Below, in pieces: positions 36,556 through 46,629 of a DNA stretch of 64,000 bases; position 1 is the first letter of the stretch, and the number at the start of each line of letters is the position of its first letter. Source of the DNA: Streptomyces sannanensis (GTDB lineage Bacteria; Actinomycetota; Actinomycetes; Streptomycetales; Streptomycetaceae). Under the pieces are notes generated by a model. It saw only the letters and a program-made list of their open reading frames with translations. It had not been told where the DNA came from and did not search any database. The stretch is from assembly GCF_039536205.1 (NCBI RefSeq), contig NZ_BAAAYL010000001.1:62001-126000 (forward strand). Direction: 5' to 3'. The translations under genes were made by a program, and so were the position numbers.

Positions 36556-37802
36556 CTCGGGGGTATGAGGACGAGTGGACGTTCGAGGCGCTGCCGCCGG
36601 TCCACGGGCGCGGCTTCGCGCAGACCTGGTGGGGCCGGGCCTGGCTGCAGGCGCTGGAGGACACGGCGCTGGACGGCGGGCAGCTGAAAAAGGGACGGAA
36701 GTACGCCCGCGAGGGCGCCGTCGGCGCGATCTCCGTACGACCCGGGCGGATCACGGCGGTCGTGCACGGCCATCGCGCCGATGTGCTGCTGCGGCAGTTG
36801 GGCGACGCGGAATGGGATCGCTTTCTGGACACGGCAGCCGGCCGGTCGGGACATATCGCGGCTCTGCTGGACCGCGAGATGTCGCCCCACCTGGTGGAGG
36901 ACGCATCAGCCACCGGGGTCGAACTGCTGCCGGGCATCGGCGACCTGGAACCCGGATGCGGCTGCGGCGTATGGGACCACTGCCCGCATACGGCGGCGCT
37001 GAGCTACCAGGTGGCGCGACTGCTCGACCGGGACCCGTTCGTGCTGCTGCTGCTGCGTGGGCGGAGCAAGCGCCGGCTGCTCGACGAGCTCCAGGAGCGC
37101 AGCGCCGTCCGGGCGGCGGCCCCGGTCGCTCCCGAGGCCGGGGCAGAGCCCGAGGGTGTACCGGCCGACGAGGCGTTCGCGGCGCGGGACATCCTGCCCC
37201 CGCTGCCCGCTCCCCCGCCGCTCCCGGAGCGGCCGGGCCGCCCGCCGGCCCTGGACACCGAGACCGGCCCGGCACCGGGCGTCGACGCGGCCGCGCTGGA
37301 GTTCCTGGCGGCCGACGCGGCGGTCCGGGCGTACCGCATGCTGGCGGAAGCACTGGCTCCCGGCCATGGAGGCCGACCGGTGGAGGGCCGGCTGACGGCC
37401 GGCCAGGACGCTGTCCGGATGGCCGCCGGGGACCCGGAGGCCCGGATCGCCGCCCGGATCGCGGAGCACACCGGACGCGGACGGGCGGAGCTGGACCTCG
37501 CAGTACGGGCCTGGCAGGTGGGCGGCGCCGCGTCGCTGTCCGTCCTCGAGGAGGACTGGACCCCGGGGCCGGAGGGACTGGCGCGGGCCCACGCGGCGCT
37601 CGAGCGTGCCTGGGAGGACGGCGAACGGCCGCCGCTGCGGGCGAGCCGCAACCGGTGGACGGTGCTCGATGCGAACGTCCAGCTGCGTTACGGCCGTGAC
37701 GGACGCTGGTGGCCGTACCGCAGACACCGCGGCCGCTGGATCCCTGCCGGACCCGCCGCCTCGGATCCGGCGTCGGCGCTCGCCGGGGCGGCCGACGGCT
37801 GA
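36552..37802 (+). CDS. SWIM zinc-finger protein
   Basis: A 416-residue protein. The zinc-binding SWIM motif CGCGVWDHCPHTAALSYQVA (CxCx(n)CxH) is near residue 137; HGRGFAQTWWGRAWLQALED at the N-terminus is typical of the family found next to bacterial SNF2 helicases. The C-terminal half is Pro/Ala-rich with a final WTVLDANVQLRYGRDGRWWP segment. It is translationally coupled to the helicase gene and probably works with it in DNA processing. The exact function is unknown. Confidence 0.9.
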   Translation: MTRGYEDEWTFEALPPVHGRGFAQTWWGRAWLQALEDTALDGGQLKKGRKYAREGAVGAISVRPGRITAVVHGHRADVLLRQLGDAEWDRFLDTAAGRSGHIAALLDREMSPHLVEDASATGVELLPGIGDLEPGCGCGVWDHCPHTAALSYQVARLLDRDPFVLLLLRGRSKRRLLDELQERSAVRAAAPVAPEAGAEPEGVPADEAFAARDILPPLPAPPPLPERPGRPPALDTETGPAPGVDAAALEFLAADAAVRAYRMLAEALAPGHGGRPVEGRLTAGQDAVRMAAGDPEARIAARIAEHTGRGRAELDLAVRAWQVGGAASLSVLEEDWTPGPEGLARAHAALERAWEDGERPPLRASRNRWTVLDANVQLRYGRDGRWWPYRRHRGRWIPAGPAASDPASALAGAADG

Positions 37803-37969
37803 GGTCCGGGCGTGTCCGTCCCCGGAGGGCTTGACGGCCGACGGCACCCAGCAACCCGAAAATCATACTTTCGGATCATGTTCACTGACACGCCGTCGGC
37901 CGGATTCCGCCCCCTCCACACGCCCCGTAGCGTGGGCCGCTCCCTGCTCAAACCCCCACAGGAGTGGTC

Positions 37970-38617
37970 ATGGAACGCAGCCTGCCGAATCGCAGATGGC
38001 TATTGCGGGGCGCCATCGCCTCGGCAAGCGGGGCCGCCGGTGCGGCGGTGCCCCTGCTGGCACGGAGGGGCGACAAGCCCACGCCCGCACCCGGCCCCGC
38101 CCCCGCTCGCGGCCCGGCCCGCAGAAGGGACCCCGTCGACTTTCCGTCCGCGGCGTGGGTTCCGGCCGCACCGCCCAATTACACGCGGGCCCGTCGCCCT
38201 GCCGAATATCCCGTCGAGTACGTGGTCATCCATCTCACCACCGACACCTTCAACATCATGATCGACACCTTCCAGGACCCGCGCGAAGCGTTGTCCGCGC
38301 ACTATGTGATGCGCTCCTACGACGGCCACATCGTCCAGTGCGTACGCGAGCAGGACGTCGCCTGGCATTCGGGCAACTGGGACTTCAACACCCGCAGCAT
38401 CGGCATCGAGCACGAGGGCTGGATGGACCAGCCCATGTACACCGATGCGATGTACGAGGCATCGGCCGAGCTCACCGCCTCCATCTGTGCGAAATACGGG
38501 ATTCCGGTGGACCGGAAGCACATTCTCGGCCACGTCGAGGTCCCCCTTGCCACGCACGAGGACCCCGGGCCCAACTGGGACTGGAGGCGATACATGAAAC
38601 TCGTCAGGGCCGCCTGA
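37970..38617 (+). CDS. secreted N-acetylmuramoyl-L-alanine amidase (amidase_2)
   Basis: A 215-residue protein. The N-terminus (SLPNRRWLLRGAIASASGAA) is a Tat-like twin-arginine signal, followed by an Ala/Pro-rich linker. The amidase_2 domain has the zinc His in VVIHLTTDT, the substrate loop DVAWHSGNWDFNTRSIGIEH and the second zinc pair in HVEVPLATHEDPGPNWDW. It cleaves the bond between muramic acid and the stem peptide. GGAG five bases before 37970 fixes the ATG; a GTG two codons upstream overlaps that site. Confidence 0.92.
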   Translation: MERSLPNRRWLLRGAIASASGAAGAAVPLLARRGDKPTPAPGPAPARGPARRRDPVDFPSAAWVPAAPPNYTRARRPAEYPVEYVVIHLTTDTFNIMIDTFQDPREALSAHYVMRSYDGHIVQCVREQDVAWHSGNWDFNTRSIGIEHEGWMDQPMYTDAMYEASAELTASICAKYGIPVDRKHILGHVEVPLATHEDPGPNWDWRRYMKLVRAA

Positions 38618-38683
38618 CTCCGGTTCACTCCGGCCAGGCCGCCGGCCCCGCGCCGCTTGCCGTCGGCCGCCGCCCGCACGACG

Positions 38684-40018
38684 ATGGGCGGTCCCGTCGT
38701 CGCATCCGGGGAGGCCGAGTTGGGCGGTTCACGGTACGACTCATGGGTGGCGCTGGAACCCGGCGCCGACCCCGCCGAGCGGCGTGGTGCACTGCGCCGC
38801 GCCCACGAGGCGTTCACCACGGCGGGTCGGCTGGAGCGGCCGGTGCCGGTACGCCCGCCGGTCGCCGACTCCTGGCAGCGTTCGGCCCGGGCTCGTGTCT
38901 CCCCGGACGGGGCGGCGCGGGTGGAGCTGTGCGAGGACGAACTGGCCCCGTACCGCGAAGGGCATCCGCTGTCCCGGGCCATGCCGGTGATCCGTGAGCT
39001 GATGGGCGCGTATGCCGTGGACGGCGAACACCTCGTCGCCGTCTGCGACGCGCAGGGGCGGCTGCTGTGGGTGGAGGGACACCCCGCCGCCCGGCGGCGG
39101 GCGCAGGACATGAACTTCGTGGAGGGCGCCCGCTGGGCGGAGTCCGCGGTGGGTACGAACGCGCCGGGCACAGCTCTTAAGGTCGACCGTCCGGTGCAGG
39201 TCTTCGCCGCCGAGCACTTCCGCCGTCCGGTCCAGCAGTGGACCTGCGCGGCCGCCCCGGTGCACGACCCGGCCACCGGGCGGCTGCTGGGCGCCGTGGA
39301 CATCACGGGCGGCGACCGGCTCGCCCATCCGCACAGCCTCGCCTTCGTGCAGGCCGTGGCCCGCGCGGCGGAGTCCCAGCTGGCGCTGCTGGCGCCGCCG
39401 CCGGCCACGGACTCGGTGCGGCTGTGCGCGCTGGGGCGGGACGAGGCACTGCTGATCGCAAACGGGCGGACGCTGCGGCTGGGGCGCCGGCACAGCGAGA
39501 TCCTGGTACTGCTGGCCCACCGGCCGGAGGGCCTGGGCGGGGACGAACTGCTGATCGAACTCTACGAGGACGAGTCGGTCTCCCCGGTGACCCTGCGGGC
39601 CGAACTCTCCCGGCTGCGCCGGCTGCTCGGCCCGGATCTGCTGCGTTCACGCCCGTACCGGCTGGCCCTGCCCATCGACGCGGACTTCGGCGCGGTGCTG
39701 CGGCGGCTGGCGTCGGGCGGCGTCACCGCGGCGATGGGCGCATATGCGGGACCGCTGCTACCGGCGTCGCAGGCACCCGCGGTGGTGCGGCTGCGCCGAC
39801 GGCTCGAGGACCAGCTGCGTGCCGCACTCATCGACCGGGCGGACCCGGGACTGCTGTCCGACTGGGCGCACAGCCCCTGGGGCGAGGAGGACCTCCCGGT
39901 CTGGCGGGCGCTGGCCGCCGCGCTTCCGGGACCGCGAAGGGCGCCCGTGCTGGCCCGGGTCCGCGCGTTGGACGCCGAGCAGTCCTGTGCAACGGGTTCG
40001 CAACCTCCGGGTGCCTAG
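38684..40018 (+). CDS. GAF-domain transcriptional regulator of the adjacent aldehyde dehydrogenase
   Basis: About 444 residues. The first half is a GAF-type sensor domain similar to that of AcoR/sigma-54 activators ([64 protein letters not shown]). The second half has a winged-helix segment ([35 protein letters not shown]). There is no AAA+ domain. Actinomycete ExaC-type aldehyde dehydrogenases are regularly preceded by such a gene, so control of the next gene is likely. The start is unclear: ATG at 38684 is used, but the frame opens earlier. Confidence 0.8.
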   Translation: MGGPVVASGEAELGGSRYDSWVALEPGADPAERRGALRRAHEAFTTAGRLERPVPVRPPVADSWQRSARARVSPDGAARVELCEDELAPYREGHPLSRAMPVIRELMGAYAVDGEHLVAVCDAQGRLLWVEGHPAARRRAQDMNFVEGARWAESAVGTNAPGTALKVDRPVQVFAAEHFRRPVQQWTCAAAPVHDPATGRLLGAVDITGGDRLAHPHSLAFVQAVARAAESQLALLAPPPATDSVRLCALGRDEALLIANGRTLRLGRRHSEILVLLAHRPEGLGGDELLIELYEDESVSPVTLRAELSRLRRLLGPDLLRSRPYRLALPIDADFGAVLRRLASGGVTAAMGAYAGPLLPASQAPAVVRLRRRLEDQLRAALIDRADPGLLSDWAHSPWGEEDLPVWRALAAALPGPRRAPVLARVRALDAEQSCATGSQPPGA

Positions 40019-40068
40019 CCTCGCGCCGAGCGCCGCCCAACGGCGGGTGGCGAGAGGAGGCCAGAGCG

Positions 40069-41592
40069 ATGACGCGTTACGCCGCACCCGGCGCCGAAGG
40101 CTCGATCATGTCGTACCGGTACCGGTACGACCACTGGATCGGCGGCGAGTACGTCCCGCCCGCGCGCGGCCAGTACTTCGAGAACCCGAGCCCTGTCAAC
40201 GGCCGTACCTTCACCGAGATCGCGCGCGGCACCGCCGAGGACGTCGAAAAGGCGCTGGACGCGGCGCACGCGGCCGCGCCCGCCTGGGGGCGTACCGCCG
40301 CGAACGAGCGCGCGAACATCCTGTTGAGGATCGCGGACCGGATGGAGACCCATCTGGAGGAGCTCGCGGTCGCCGAGAGCTGGGAGAACGGCAAGCCGGT
40401 CCGGGAGACCCTGGCCGCGGACATACCGCTCGCCATCGACCACTTCCGGTACTTCGCGGGTGCGCTGCGGGCCCAGGAAGGGTCGCTGAGCGAGCTCGAC
40501 GACAACACGGTCGCATACCACTTCCACGAGCCGCTCGGTGTGGTGGCTCAGATCATTCCGTGGAACTTCCCGATCCTGATGGCGGTGTGGAAGCTGGCGC
40601 CCGCGCTCGCCGCGGGCAACGCGGTGGTACTGAAACCCGCCGAGCAGACCCCGGCCTCCATCCACTACTGGATGAGCCTGGTCGCCGATCTGCTGCCGCC
40701 GGGCGTGATCAACATCGTCAACGGCTTCGGCGTGGAGGCGGGCAAGCCGCTCGCGTCCAGCCCGCGCGTCGCGAAGATCGCCTTCACCGGTGAGACCACG
40801 ACAGGCCGGCTGATCATGCAGTACGCCTCGGAGAACATCAAGCCGGTCACGCTCGAGCTGGGCGGCAAGTCGCCGAACATCTTCTTCGACGACATCTGGT
40901 CGGCGGACGACGAGTTGCGCGACAAGGCCCTCGAGGGCTTCACGATGTTCGCGCTCAACCAGGGCGAGGTCTGCACCTGTCCTTCACGGGCACTGATCCA
41001 GCGCGGCCATTACAGCGAGTTCCTTGACGCGGCGATCGCCCGCACCGAGGCGATCGTGCCCGGGCACCCGCTGGACACGGACACAATGATCGGCGCGCAG
41101 GCCTCCAACGACCAGCTCCAGAAAATCCTTTCGTACCTTGACATCGGCCAGCAGGAGGGCGCCAAGATACTGACGGGCGGTCAGCGGATCGAACACGAAG
41201 GCGAACTGGCCGGCGGCTACTACGTCCAGCCCACCGTCTTCGAGGGCGACAACCGCATGCGGATCTTCCAGGAGGAGATCTTCGGCCCGGTCGTCGCGGT
41301 GACGTCCTTCACCGACTTCGACGACGCGATCCGCACGGCGAACGACACCCTGTACGGCCTGGGGGCCGGGGTGTGGACCCGGGACATGAACACCGCGTAC
41401 CGGGCGGGCCGGGCCATCCAGGCGGGCCGGGTGTGGACCAACTGCTATCACGCCTATCCGGCGCATGCCGCCTTCGGCGGCTACAAGCAGTCGGGCATCG
41501 GCCGAGAGACGCACAAGATGATGCTGGAGCACTACCAGCAGACGAAGAATCTTCTGGTGTCGTACTCGCCGAAGAGGCTGGGCTTCTTCTAG
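40069..41592 (+). CDS. NAD-dependent aldehyde dehydrogenase (ExaC/AcoD type)
   Basis: A 507-residue ALDH. The catalytic Glu is in [16 protein letters not shown] and the nucleophile Cys in [33 protein letters not shown] is the NAD-binding fold, and the C-terminal marker is [20 protein letters not shown]. The family oxidises acetaldehyde or other short aldehydes from alcohol metabolism. GAGAGGAGG precedes the ATG. It follows the GAF regulator by 50 bases and ends at a strong terminator; the island begins just beyond. Confidence 0.95.
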   Translation: MTRYAAPGAEGSIMSYRYRYDHWIGGEYVPPARGQYFENPSPVNGRTFTEIARGTAEDVEKALDAAHAAAPAWGRTAANERANILLRIADRMETHLEELAVAESWENGKPVRETLAADIPLAIDHFRYFAGALRAQEGSLSELDDNTVAYHFHEPLGVVAQIIPWNFPILMAVWKLAPALAAGNAVVLKPAEQTPASIHYWMSLVADLLPPGVINIVNGFGVEAGKPLASSPRVAKIAFTGETTTGRLIMQYASENIKPVTLELGGKSPNIFFDDIWSADDELRDKALEGFTMFALNQGEVCTCPSRALIQRGHYSEFLDAAIARTEAIVPGHPLDTDTMIGAQASNDQLQKILSYLDIGQQEGAKILTGGQRIEHEGELAGGYYVQPTVFEGDNRMRIFQEEIFGPVVAVTSFTDFDDAIRTANDTLYGLGAGVWTRDMNTAYRAGRAIQAGRVWTNCYHAYPAHAAFGGYKQSGIGRETHKMMLEHYQQTKNLLVSYSPKRLGFF

Positions 41593-41605
41593 ACACATGC
41601 GAAAA

Positions 41606-41639
41606 GGCGCCTGACCTGGGTTTTCACCCGTCAGGCGCC
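41606..41639 (+). terminator. hairpin terminator after the aldehyde dehydrogenase
   Basis: GGCGCCTGAC pairs with GTCAGGCGCC; inside the loop GGGTTTTCACCC can extend the stem. It lies 13 bases after the stop. It is the last core feature before the integrase remnant. Confidence 0.85.
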
Positions 41640-41754
41640 CTTCGTGCAACCCGTTCTCGACCGGGCCCGGCTTGCGTGCTAACTCCCAGTTCCTCCCACG
41701 ACTGCACCCCTCCTGACCAGTGCTTCCGGACCAGTCACGGACCAAACCCCCGGT

Positions 41755-43066
41755 TCAGCCCTCGGGTACGTCACCCTGACTGACGCGCTGCCACTCGTTC
41801 ATGGACTGCTCGATGAGACGGTTCGCCTGCTCTCGAAGGCCGTCAAGGAACTTGGCGTAGTGGCGAAAGAGAACCTCGATGCTCTGGCCGGCGCGGCGGG
41901 CGCACTCGGCCGGGTCCACTCCGGAGTAGAGCCAGAACGAGATCCCGGCGTGACGGAGATCGTAAGGCCGCTTGGCCAGGCGAGAAGTGCGCTCAGTACG
42001 GGTCAGGGCGTATTCCCGGGCCCGCGCCCATGTGATGCCGTAGGCGGCAGCGTCCACGTAGTTACCAGCCTGGTTCCGGAAAAGTCGACCGTCAGGTGCC
42101 ACGTCGAACCGATTCACATGGGCACGCAGCATGCGTACGAACTGCGGCAGGATGGGAACAGGCCGCGTCGCGCTTGCCGCGCGACGCTTGAGCGAGTGCA
42201 CCTCGTGCACCTCACCGTCGTCGGTCCACCCCTTGCCAGACGTGACGACCCCGCCCGAGAGGTTCAGCATGCCCCATCCCGTCTTTGGCAAGTGGCATTG
42301 CTCGATCCGAAGGTGGATGACCTCTGCTGGCCGCATAGCCGCGAGTACATGCAACCGAAGAATGCTTCAAGATGAGGACCCCGCCCCCGCTGGCAAGCAA
42401 CGGCCTCGAGCAGCCGAAGCACCTGGGCCGGATTGGGAACGGCGGCCGGATCCACCTCCTCATTGACTGCTGGCGCTTGCCACCGGAGCCCTTTGAGGGG
42501 GTTCTCTGCGAAGTACCCCTTCTCCACCGCAGTGTTGAGAGCTTCGTTGAACGCAGCCCTCTTGCGTCGGGCTGTTTTAGCCGCAGCCGCCTTGCCGTCC
42601 AGCTTGCGGCACATCGCATCGAGGGCCCGCCTCAGAACGTCGGCTTCCGCGAGGGCGCTGACCGGCAGCGAGTTGCGCTTCATCCAGTCCAGCGCATGGA
42701 GCCACTCCTCGGTGGGCTCGCACTCCCAAGCTTTCTTGTTGAATGCCCACGAGTACAGGGCACGCCGCAGTACCCGCGGATCGGAATACGCTGCGCCGGG
42801 GCGTACCAGGGCGGGCGTGACCGTAGCGAAGGCATCAGCCAGGGTGCGGCGGGTGTTCCCTGGCGTGCGCTCCCATCTTTGCTCGATGTATTCGTGCACC
42901 AGGTCGTACCACGTAGTGCGCTGCTTGATGGACCGCAACTCGGATGCTGGCAGACCTGTGTGCTCGTCAAACGGCTCACCCTCGCGCGCGGCTGTCATCA
43001 GCTTCGCACGCCGGCTGTCAGCAAGCGCGAACGCGATGAAGGACTCAGACTTCTCTCGCCCGTTAA
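41755..43066 (-). pseudogene. tyrosine recombinase (phage/ICE integrase), frameshifted and 5'-truncated
   Basis: The catalytic half (MRPAEVIHLRIEQCHLP; RPYDLRHAGISFWLYSGVDP; LFRHYAKFLDGL) carries Arg, the RHxxxS box and the nucleophile Tyr and ends at 41755. The N-terminal half (ESFIAFALADSRRAKLMTAA ... WAFNKKAWECEPTEEWLHAL) runs in another frame. The shift is near 42345, where FFGC must continue into the MRPAEV segment. The first residues are lost because the IS701-like copy A starts at 43067; MKITIYSWS in the long frame is IS sequence. The gene cannot make an active integrase, but it marks the left part of an integrated element. Confidence 0.88.
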
Positions 43067-43090
43067 TACTCCAGCTGTAGATGGTGATCT

Positions 43091-44407
43091 TCACGCTTGA
43101 GCGGCTTGCCGCCGGTAGTGGCTGGCCTGGGATCGGGCTTGGTGGCGGCGTCGCCAGTCGGACCAGCCGAGCCGATGTGCGGCATCGTGGACGGGCCGGA
43201 CGACGAGAGTGATGAACAGGCGCTGGATCTCGTTGCAGGTGAGGGGTATGAGGCCGTTCGGTGCCGGTTGGCGGGCATGGTCATCGGCTCGGACGACGGC
43301 GAGGAAGGCGTGGGCGAGCATGGCGAGGGTGACCCAACGGGACCAGGACGTGTAGCGGCGGACCTGGTGCTCGTCCAGTGCGGCCAGGCCCTTGCCGGAC
43401 TGGAAGAACTCCTCCACCCGCCACCTTGATCCAGCTACTCGCACCAACTCGGCCAGCGGCACTGCGGCGGGCGAGTAGCAGCGGTAGTAGGCGAGTTCGC
43501 CGGTGCTGCGGTTGCGGCGGATCAGCATCTGGCGGCTCCCGGGTCGGGGGTCGGCGAGGTCGATGACGGCCCAGTCGTAGAAGCGGTGGCCCTTCGCACC
43601 GGTCCCCGCCGACAGCTTCTGCCAGGCCCGCTTGGGGACCTTCTTGGCCAGGGTGTCGGCACGGAACTTGCCGGCTCCAGTTGCGGCTTCGTACGAGCAG
43701 GCCACCGCGAGGACGTAGCCGGTGCCGCGTTCCTCCAGCACCGTGCGAAGTTTCGGGTTACCGCCGTAGACCTCGTCGCCCGCAACCCACGCGGCCCGGT
43801 GGCCGGCGTCCAGGAACCGGGCGACCATCCGCGCAGCCAGTTCCGGCTTGGTGGCGAAAGCGGTCTCCTCGCCAAGCCCGGCGGCCCGGCAGCGGTCGGG
43901 GTCGGCGGTCCAGGAGCGCGGGACGTACAACTCCCGGTCCACCGCGGCATGCCCGCGCTGACCGGCGTAGACCAGGTAGACGGCAACTTGGGCGTTCTCG
44001 ATTCTGCCGGCAGTGCCGGTGTACTGGCGCTGGACACCGACCGTGGCGGTGCCCTTCTTCACGTCGCCGGTCTCGTCGACCACCAGCACCGCCCGCTCGT
44101 CGCGCAGGTGCTCCACCACGTAGCCCCGCACGTCATCACGGACCGCGTCGGCGTCCCACTTGGCCCGGCTGAGCAGGTGCTGCATCGCGTCTGGGGTGGA
44201 CTCCCCGGCCCACTCGGCGATCGTCCAGCAGTTCTTGCGAGGCAGGTCCGACAGGAGTCCGAGCACCAACCGCCGGACTCGGCGGCGGGGCTCCACCCGC
44301 GCGAAACGACCCGCGATCCGGCTCATCAGGCCCTCGAATACGTCCTGCCAGTGGACCGGGTCTACGCTGTGACCTGCGGCCACCGCTTGATCGTTCGTTG
44401 TCTTCAC
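43091..44407 (-). CDS. IS701-family transposase, copy A
   Basis: A 438-residue DDE transposase. The likely catalytic residues are the Asp in LVVDETGDVKKGTATVGVQR, the Asp in WVAGDEVYGGNPKLR and the Glu in RWRVEEFFQSGKGLAALDEH. The N-terminus begins MKTTNDQAVAAGHSVDPVHW. It is intact and identical to the copy B protein, which suggests recent duplication and possible activity. The stop lies 24 bases from the element's left end. Confidence 0.93.
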   Translation of the reverse strand: MKTTNDQAVAAGHSVDPVHWQDVFEGLMSRIAGRFARVEPRRRVRRLVLGLLSDLPRKNCWTIAEWAGESTPDAMQHLLSRAKWDADAVRDDVRGYVVEHLRDERAVLVVDETGDVKKGTATVGVQRQYTGTAGRIENAQVAVYLVYAGQRGHAAVDRELYVPRSWTADPDRCRAAGLGEETAFATKPELAARMVARFLDAGHRAAWVAGDEVYGGNPKLRTVLEERGTGYVLAVACSYEAATGAGKFRADTLAKKVPKRAWQKLSAGTGAKGHRFYDWAVIDLADPRPGSRQMLIRRNRSTGELAYYRCYSPAAVPLAELVRVAGSRWRVEEFFQSGKGLAALDEHQVRRYTSWSRWVTLAMLAHAFLAVVRADDHARQPAPNGLIPLTCNEIQRLFITLVVRPVHDAAHRLGWSDWRRRHQARSQASHYRRQAAQA

Positions 44408-44486
44408 AAACCACGATGATCACCGGTGGCCGCAACCGTCTCGCTCCCGGTCCAGATCGCGGGACCGTACCGCGGCGGCCGGGATG

Positions 44487-44924
44487 CTAGGCCATCCAGC
44501 AGTACAGGCCGTGACCCCGCCCCTCGGCGGCACGGGCCAGGTCTGCCAGATCACCCAGGAGTTCCCGCACCATCTCCAAGTCGAACGCCTCGCCCTCGGC
44601 GGCCCGTTCCTGGATCCACAGCTCGCCGACCTCGGCAAGGCGAGAGGCCGAAGCGCCGGCCAGCGCTCCTTGAAGCGCACCCGAGGCGACAAACAGCAGG
44701 GGGCCGTCCCCATCCTCTGGGTCAGCAACCATGCGCGGCTCATCGGACGCGACGAGCGCCTCGAAGCTCTGCCCAGTAAGCAGGCTCTCCCACTCGACCA
44801 CCGCCTCGGAAGCATCGAAGTTGCCGCAGGCCAGCGAGTCGAAGACGCCGACCGGCCCGCGATCAACAATGCCCGCAGCTGAGGTGTCGTCAGGGGCGAT
44901 GAAGAACTTGATGATGATGCTCAC
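44487..44924 (-). CDS. IS passenger protein of unknown function, copy A
   Basis: A 145-residue acidic protein from a GTG (MSIIIKFFIAPDDTSAAGIV) with GPVGVFDSLACGNFDASEAV, VEWESLLTGQSFEALV, and a helical C-terminus ending GHGLYCWMA. The frame is open earlier, but similarity to a widespread Streptomyces hypothetical family, as I recall it, starts here. It lies inside the IS, upstream of and in the same direction as the transposase (79-base gap), so it is a passenger gene. Its function is unknown. Confidence 0.7.
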   Translation of the reverse strand: MSIIIKFFIAPDDTSAAGIVDRGPVGVFDSLACGNFDASEAVVEWESLLTGQSFEALVASDEPRMVADPEDGDGPLLFVASGALQGALAGASASRLAEVGELWIQERAAEGEAFDLEMVRELLGDLADLARAAEGRGHGLYCWMA

Positions 44925-45232
44925 CTGTGCATGGTGCCCGCTCAGGCCGCCACACCCCCACACGATGTCCCGGGAGATCCTGCCGAAGTCCATCAAGATC
45001 ACGATCTACAGCTGGAGTACTAATTGCGGGGTTCCGCTTTCGATGCCGCAACTACCCGTGACCGTCCTCGGACAGGGGCGTCGCCGCCTCGATGGCTCGG
45101 TGACCCGCATGATCACGCCGCTCTGTTTAGCGGATGGTCCGGCACGGGCCGGGATGATGCTGTTTCAGCAGCGTGACGTGTGCCCTTGACGGCTCGGTAG
45201 AGTCGCGGTAACTGAACTGGAGAGGCAATTGC

Positions 45233-45553
45233 ATGGCCAACGAGATTGTGATCGCGCAGACGACCAGCGACAACGAGGATCAGGCGAAGGCGTTGGCCCG
45301 TGGCGCGGTCGAGAGCAAGCTGGCAGCGGGCGTTCACATTGATGCGCCGATCACAGCCTTCTACTGGTGGAAGGGGAAGGTCGAGACGGCGCAGGAGTGG
45401 CGGATCTCGTACATGACTACGACGGACCGTCTCCCGGCACTGGAGGCGTGGCTGCACGAGAAGCACCCCTACGACGTTCCCCAGTGGATCACGCTGCCCG
45501 TGACCGGCGGGTCGGAGGCGTACCTGTCCTGGGTTATCGAGGAGACGGCATAG
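45233..45553 (+). CDS. cutA: divalent-cation tolerance protein CutA
   Basis: A 106-residue trimeric ferredoxin-like protein. Hallmarks are ALARGAVESKLAAGVHIDAP, ITAFYWWKGKVETAQEWRIS, and LHEKHPYDVPQWITLPVTGG with SEAYLSWV near the end. GGAGAGG precedes the ATG. CutA is linked to copper/divalent metal tolerance, though its mechanism is debated. It is the only intact gene of the 998-base segment between the two inverted IS copies, so it is probably carried with the island. Confidence 0.92.
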   Translation: MANEIVIAQTTSDNEDQAKALARGAVESKLAAGVHIDAPITAFYWWKGKVETAQEWRISYMTTTDRLPALEAWLHEKHPYDVPQWITLPVTGGSEAYLSWVIEETA

Positions 45554-45627
45554 GTTCTGCGGAGCGCCGGGCCGCCCGTACGACGGCGCTCGCGTCCTGG
45601 GCTTACCCGCCTACTGCGTGTGGGGTC

Positions 45628-46017
45628 TCAGGATGCGAACTTCCGTAGATGGCGGCCGAGTTCCTGCCCACTGTCAGGGAGCGACGAGGCGATAGTCGAT
45701 GCGCGCTCCTTGCCCATCGTGTTGGGCTTGGCCTCTGCAGCTGCGACGAACTGACGTGACACGTACACCCCTTGATCGACGTCACCCCCACGCAGTAGGG
45801 CCGAAGCGAGATCACCGAGGACCACGACGCCCCCGTCCGGTAGACCGTCTCCGAGGCGGTCGACCGCGGTATCAGCTGTGGCCGTGAGCTCGGGACGCCT
45901 CAGCTGGCCGTACACGGACAGGGCCAACGAGTCCATGCGGTATGGGGTCACGAACCTGACCCATGCCTGCTCGCTGGCGTGGTCCGCGAAATCGTAAGCG
46001 AAGCGCGCTCGGTCTAA
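45628..46017 (-). pseudogene. C-terminal part of a regulator with TPR-like helices, cut by IS copy B
   Basis: About 130 residues: LDRARFAYDFADHASEQAWV, YRMDSLALSVYGQLRRPELT, VVLGDLASALLRGGDVDQGV, and the closing LPDSGQELGRHLRKFAS. This is the helical repeat end of Streptomyces XRE-type regulators. The N-terminal helix-turn-helix is absent because the element starts at 46018; the reading frame continues into IS sequence only by chance. The missing half is not on the other side of the IS. Confidence 0.7.
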
Positions 46018-46112
46018 TACTCCAGCTGTAGATCGTGATCTTGATGGACTTCGGCAGGATCTCCCGGGACATCGTGTGGGGGTGTGGCGGCCTGAGCGGG
46101 CACCATGCACAG

Positions 46113-46550
46113 GTGAGCATCATCATCAAGTTCTTCATCGCCCCTGACGACACCTCAGCTGCGGGCATTGTTGATCGCGGGCCGGTCGGCGTCTTCGACT
46201 CGCTGGCCTGCGGCAACTTCGATGCTTCCGAGGCGGTGGTCGAGTGGGAGAGCCTGCTTACTGGGCAGAGCTTCGAGGCGCTCGTCGCGTCCGATGAGCC
46301 GCGCATGGTTGCTGACCCAGAGGATGGGGACGGCCCCCTGCTGTTTGTCGCCTCGGGTGCGCTTCAAGGAGCGCTGGCCGGCGCTTCGGCCTCTCGCCTT
46401 GCCGAGGTCGGCGAGCTGTGGATCCAGGAACGGGCCGCCGAGGGCGAGGCGTTCGACTTGGAGATGGTGCGGGAACTCCTGGGTGATCTGGCAGACCTGG
46501 CCCGTGCCGCCGAGGGGCGGGGTCACGGCCTGTACTGCTGGATGGCCTAG
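46113..46550 (+). CDS. IS passenger protein of unknown function, copy B
   Basis: Identical to the copy A passenger (145 residues, MSIIIKFFIAPDDTSAAGIV to GHGLYCWMA). It is placed 95 bases inside the left end of the element and 79 bases upstream of the transposase gene. No nuclease, methylase or DNA-binding motif is visible. The Asp/Glu-rich composition resembles an immunity or antirestriction-sized protein, but that is speculation. Confidence 0.7.
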   Translation: MSIIIKFFIAPDDTSAAGIVDRGPVGVFDSLACGNFDASEAVVEWESLLTGQSFEALVASDEPRMVADPEDGDGPLLFVASGALQGALAGASASRLAEVGELWIQERAAEGEAFDLEMVRELLGDLADLARAAEGRGHGLYCWMA

Positions 46551-46629
46551 CATCCCGGCCGCCGCGGTACGGTCCCGCGATCTGGACCGGGAGCGAGACG
46601 GTTGCGGCCACCGGTGATCATCGTGGTTT

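Larger units (their letters stand above)
43067..45019 (-). mobile_element. IS701-family-like element with passenger gene, copy A (1953 bp)
   Basis: Identical in length and encoded proteins to copy B at 46018-47970 but inverted. Both ends read TACTCCAGCTGTAGAT, then G or C, then GTGATCTT: a 25-base terminal inverted repeat with one mismatch. It contains a 438-residue transposase and a 145-residue passenger. The flanks are TTAA (left) and CTAA (right), both YTAR-type as reported for IS701 targets, but not a perfect duplication. Its left end cuts the integrase gene. Confidence 0.9.

Noticed and set aside
41593..41754. tRNA gene as the attachment site next to the integrase
   Set aside because: I could not fold a cloverleaf from this sequence; the only structure is the terminator hairpin. 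The true attachment site stays unknown.
45020..46017. cutA segment as a clean composite transposon bounded by the two IS701-like copies
   Set aside because: The outer flanks (TTAA and CTAG) do not match, so ordinary composite transposition into this site is not supported; kept only as a question about the flanks.
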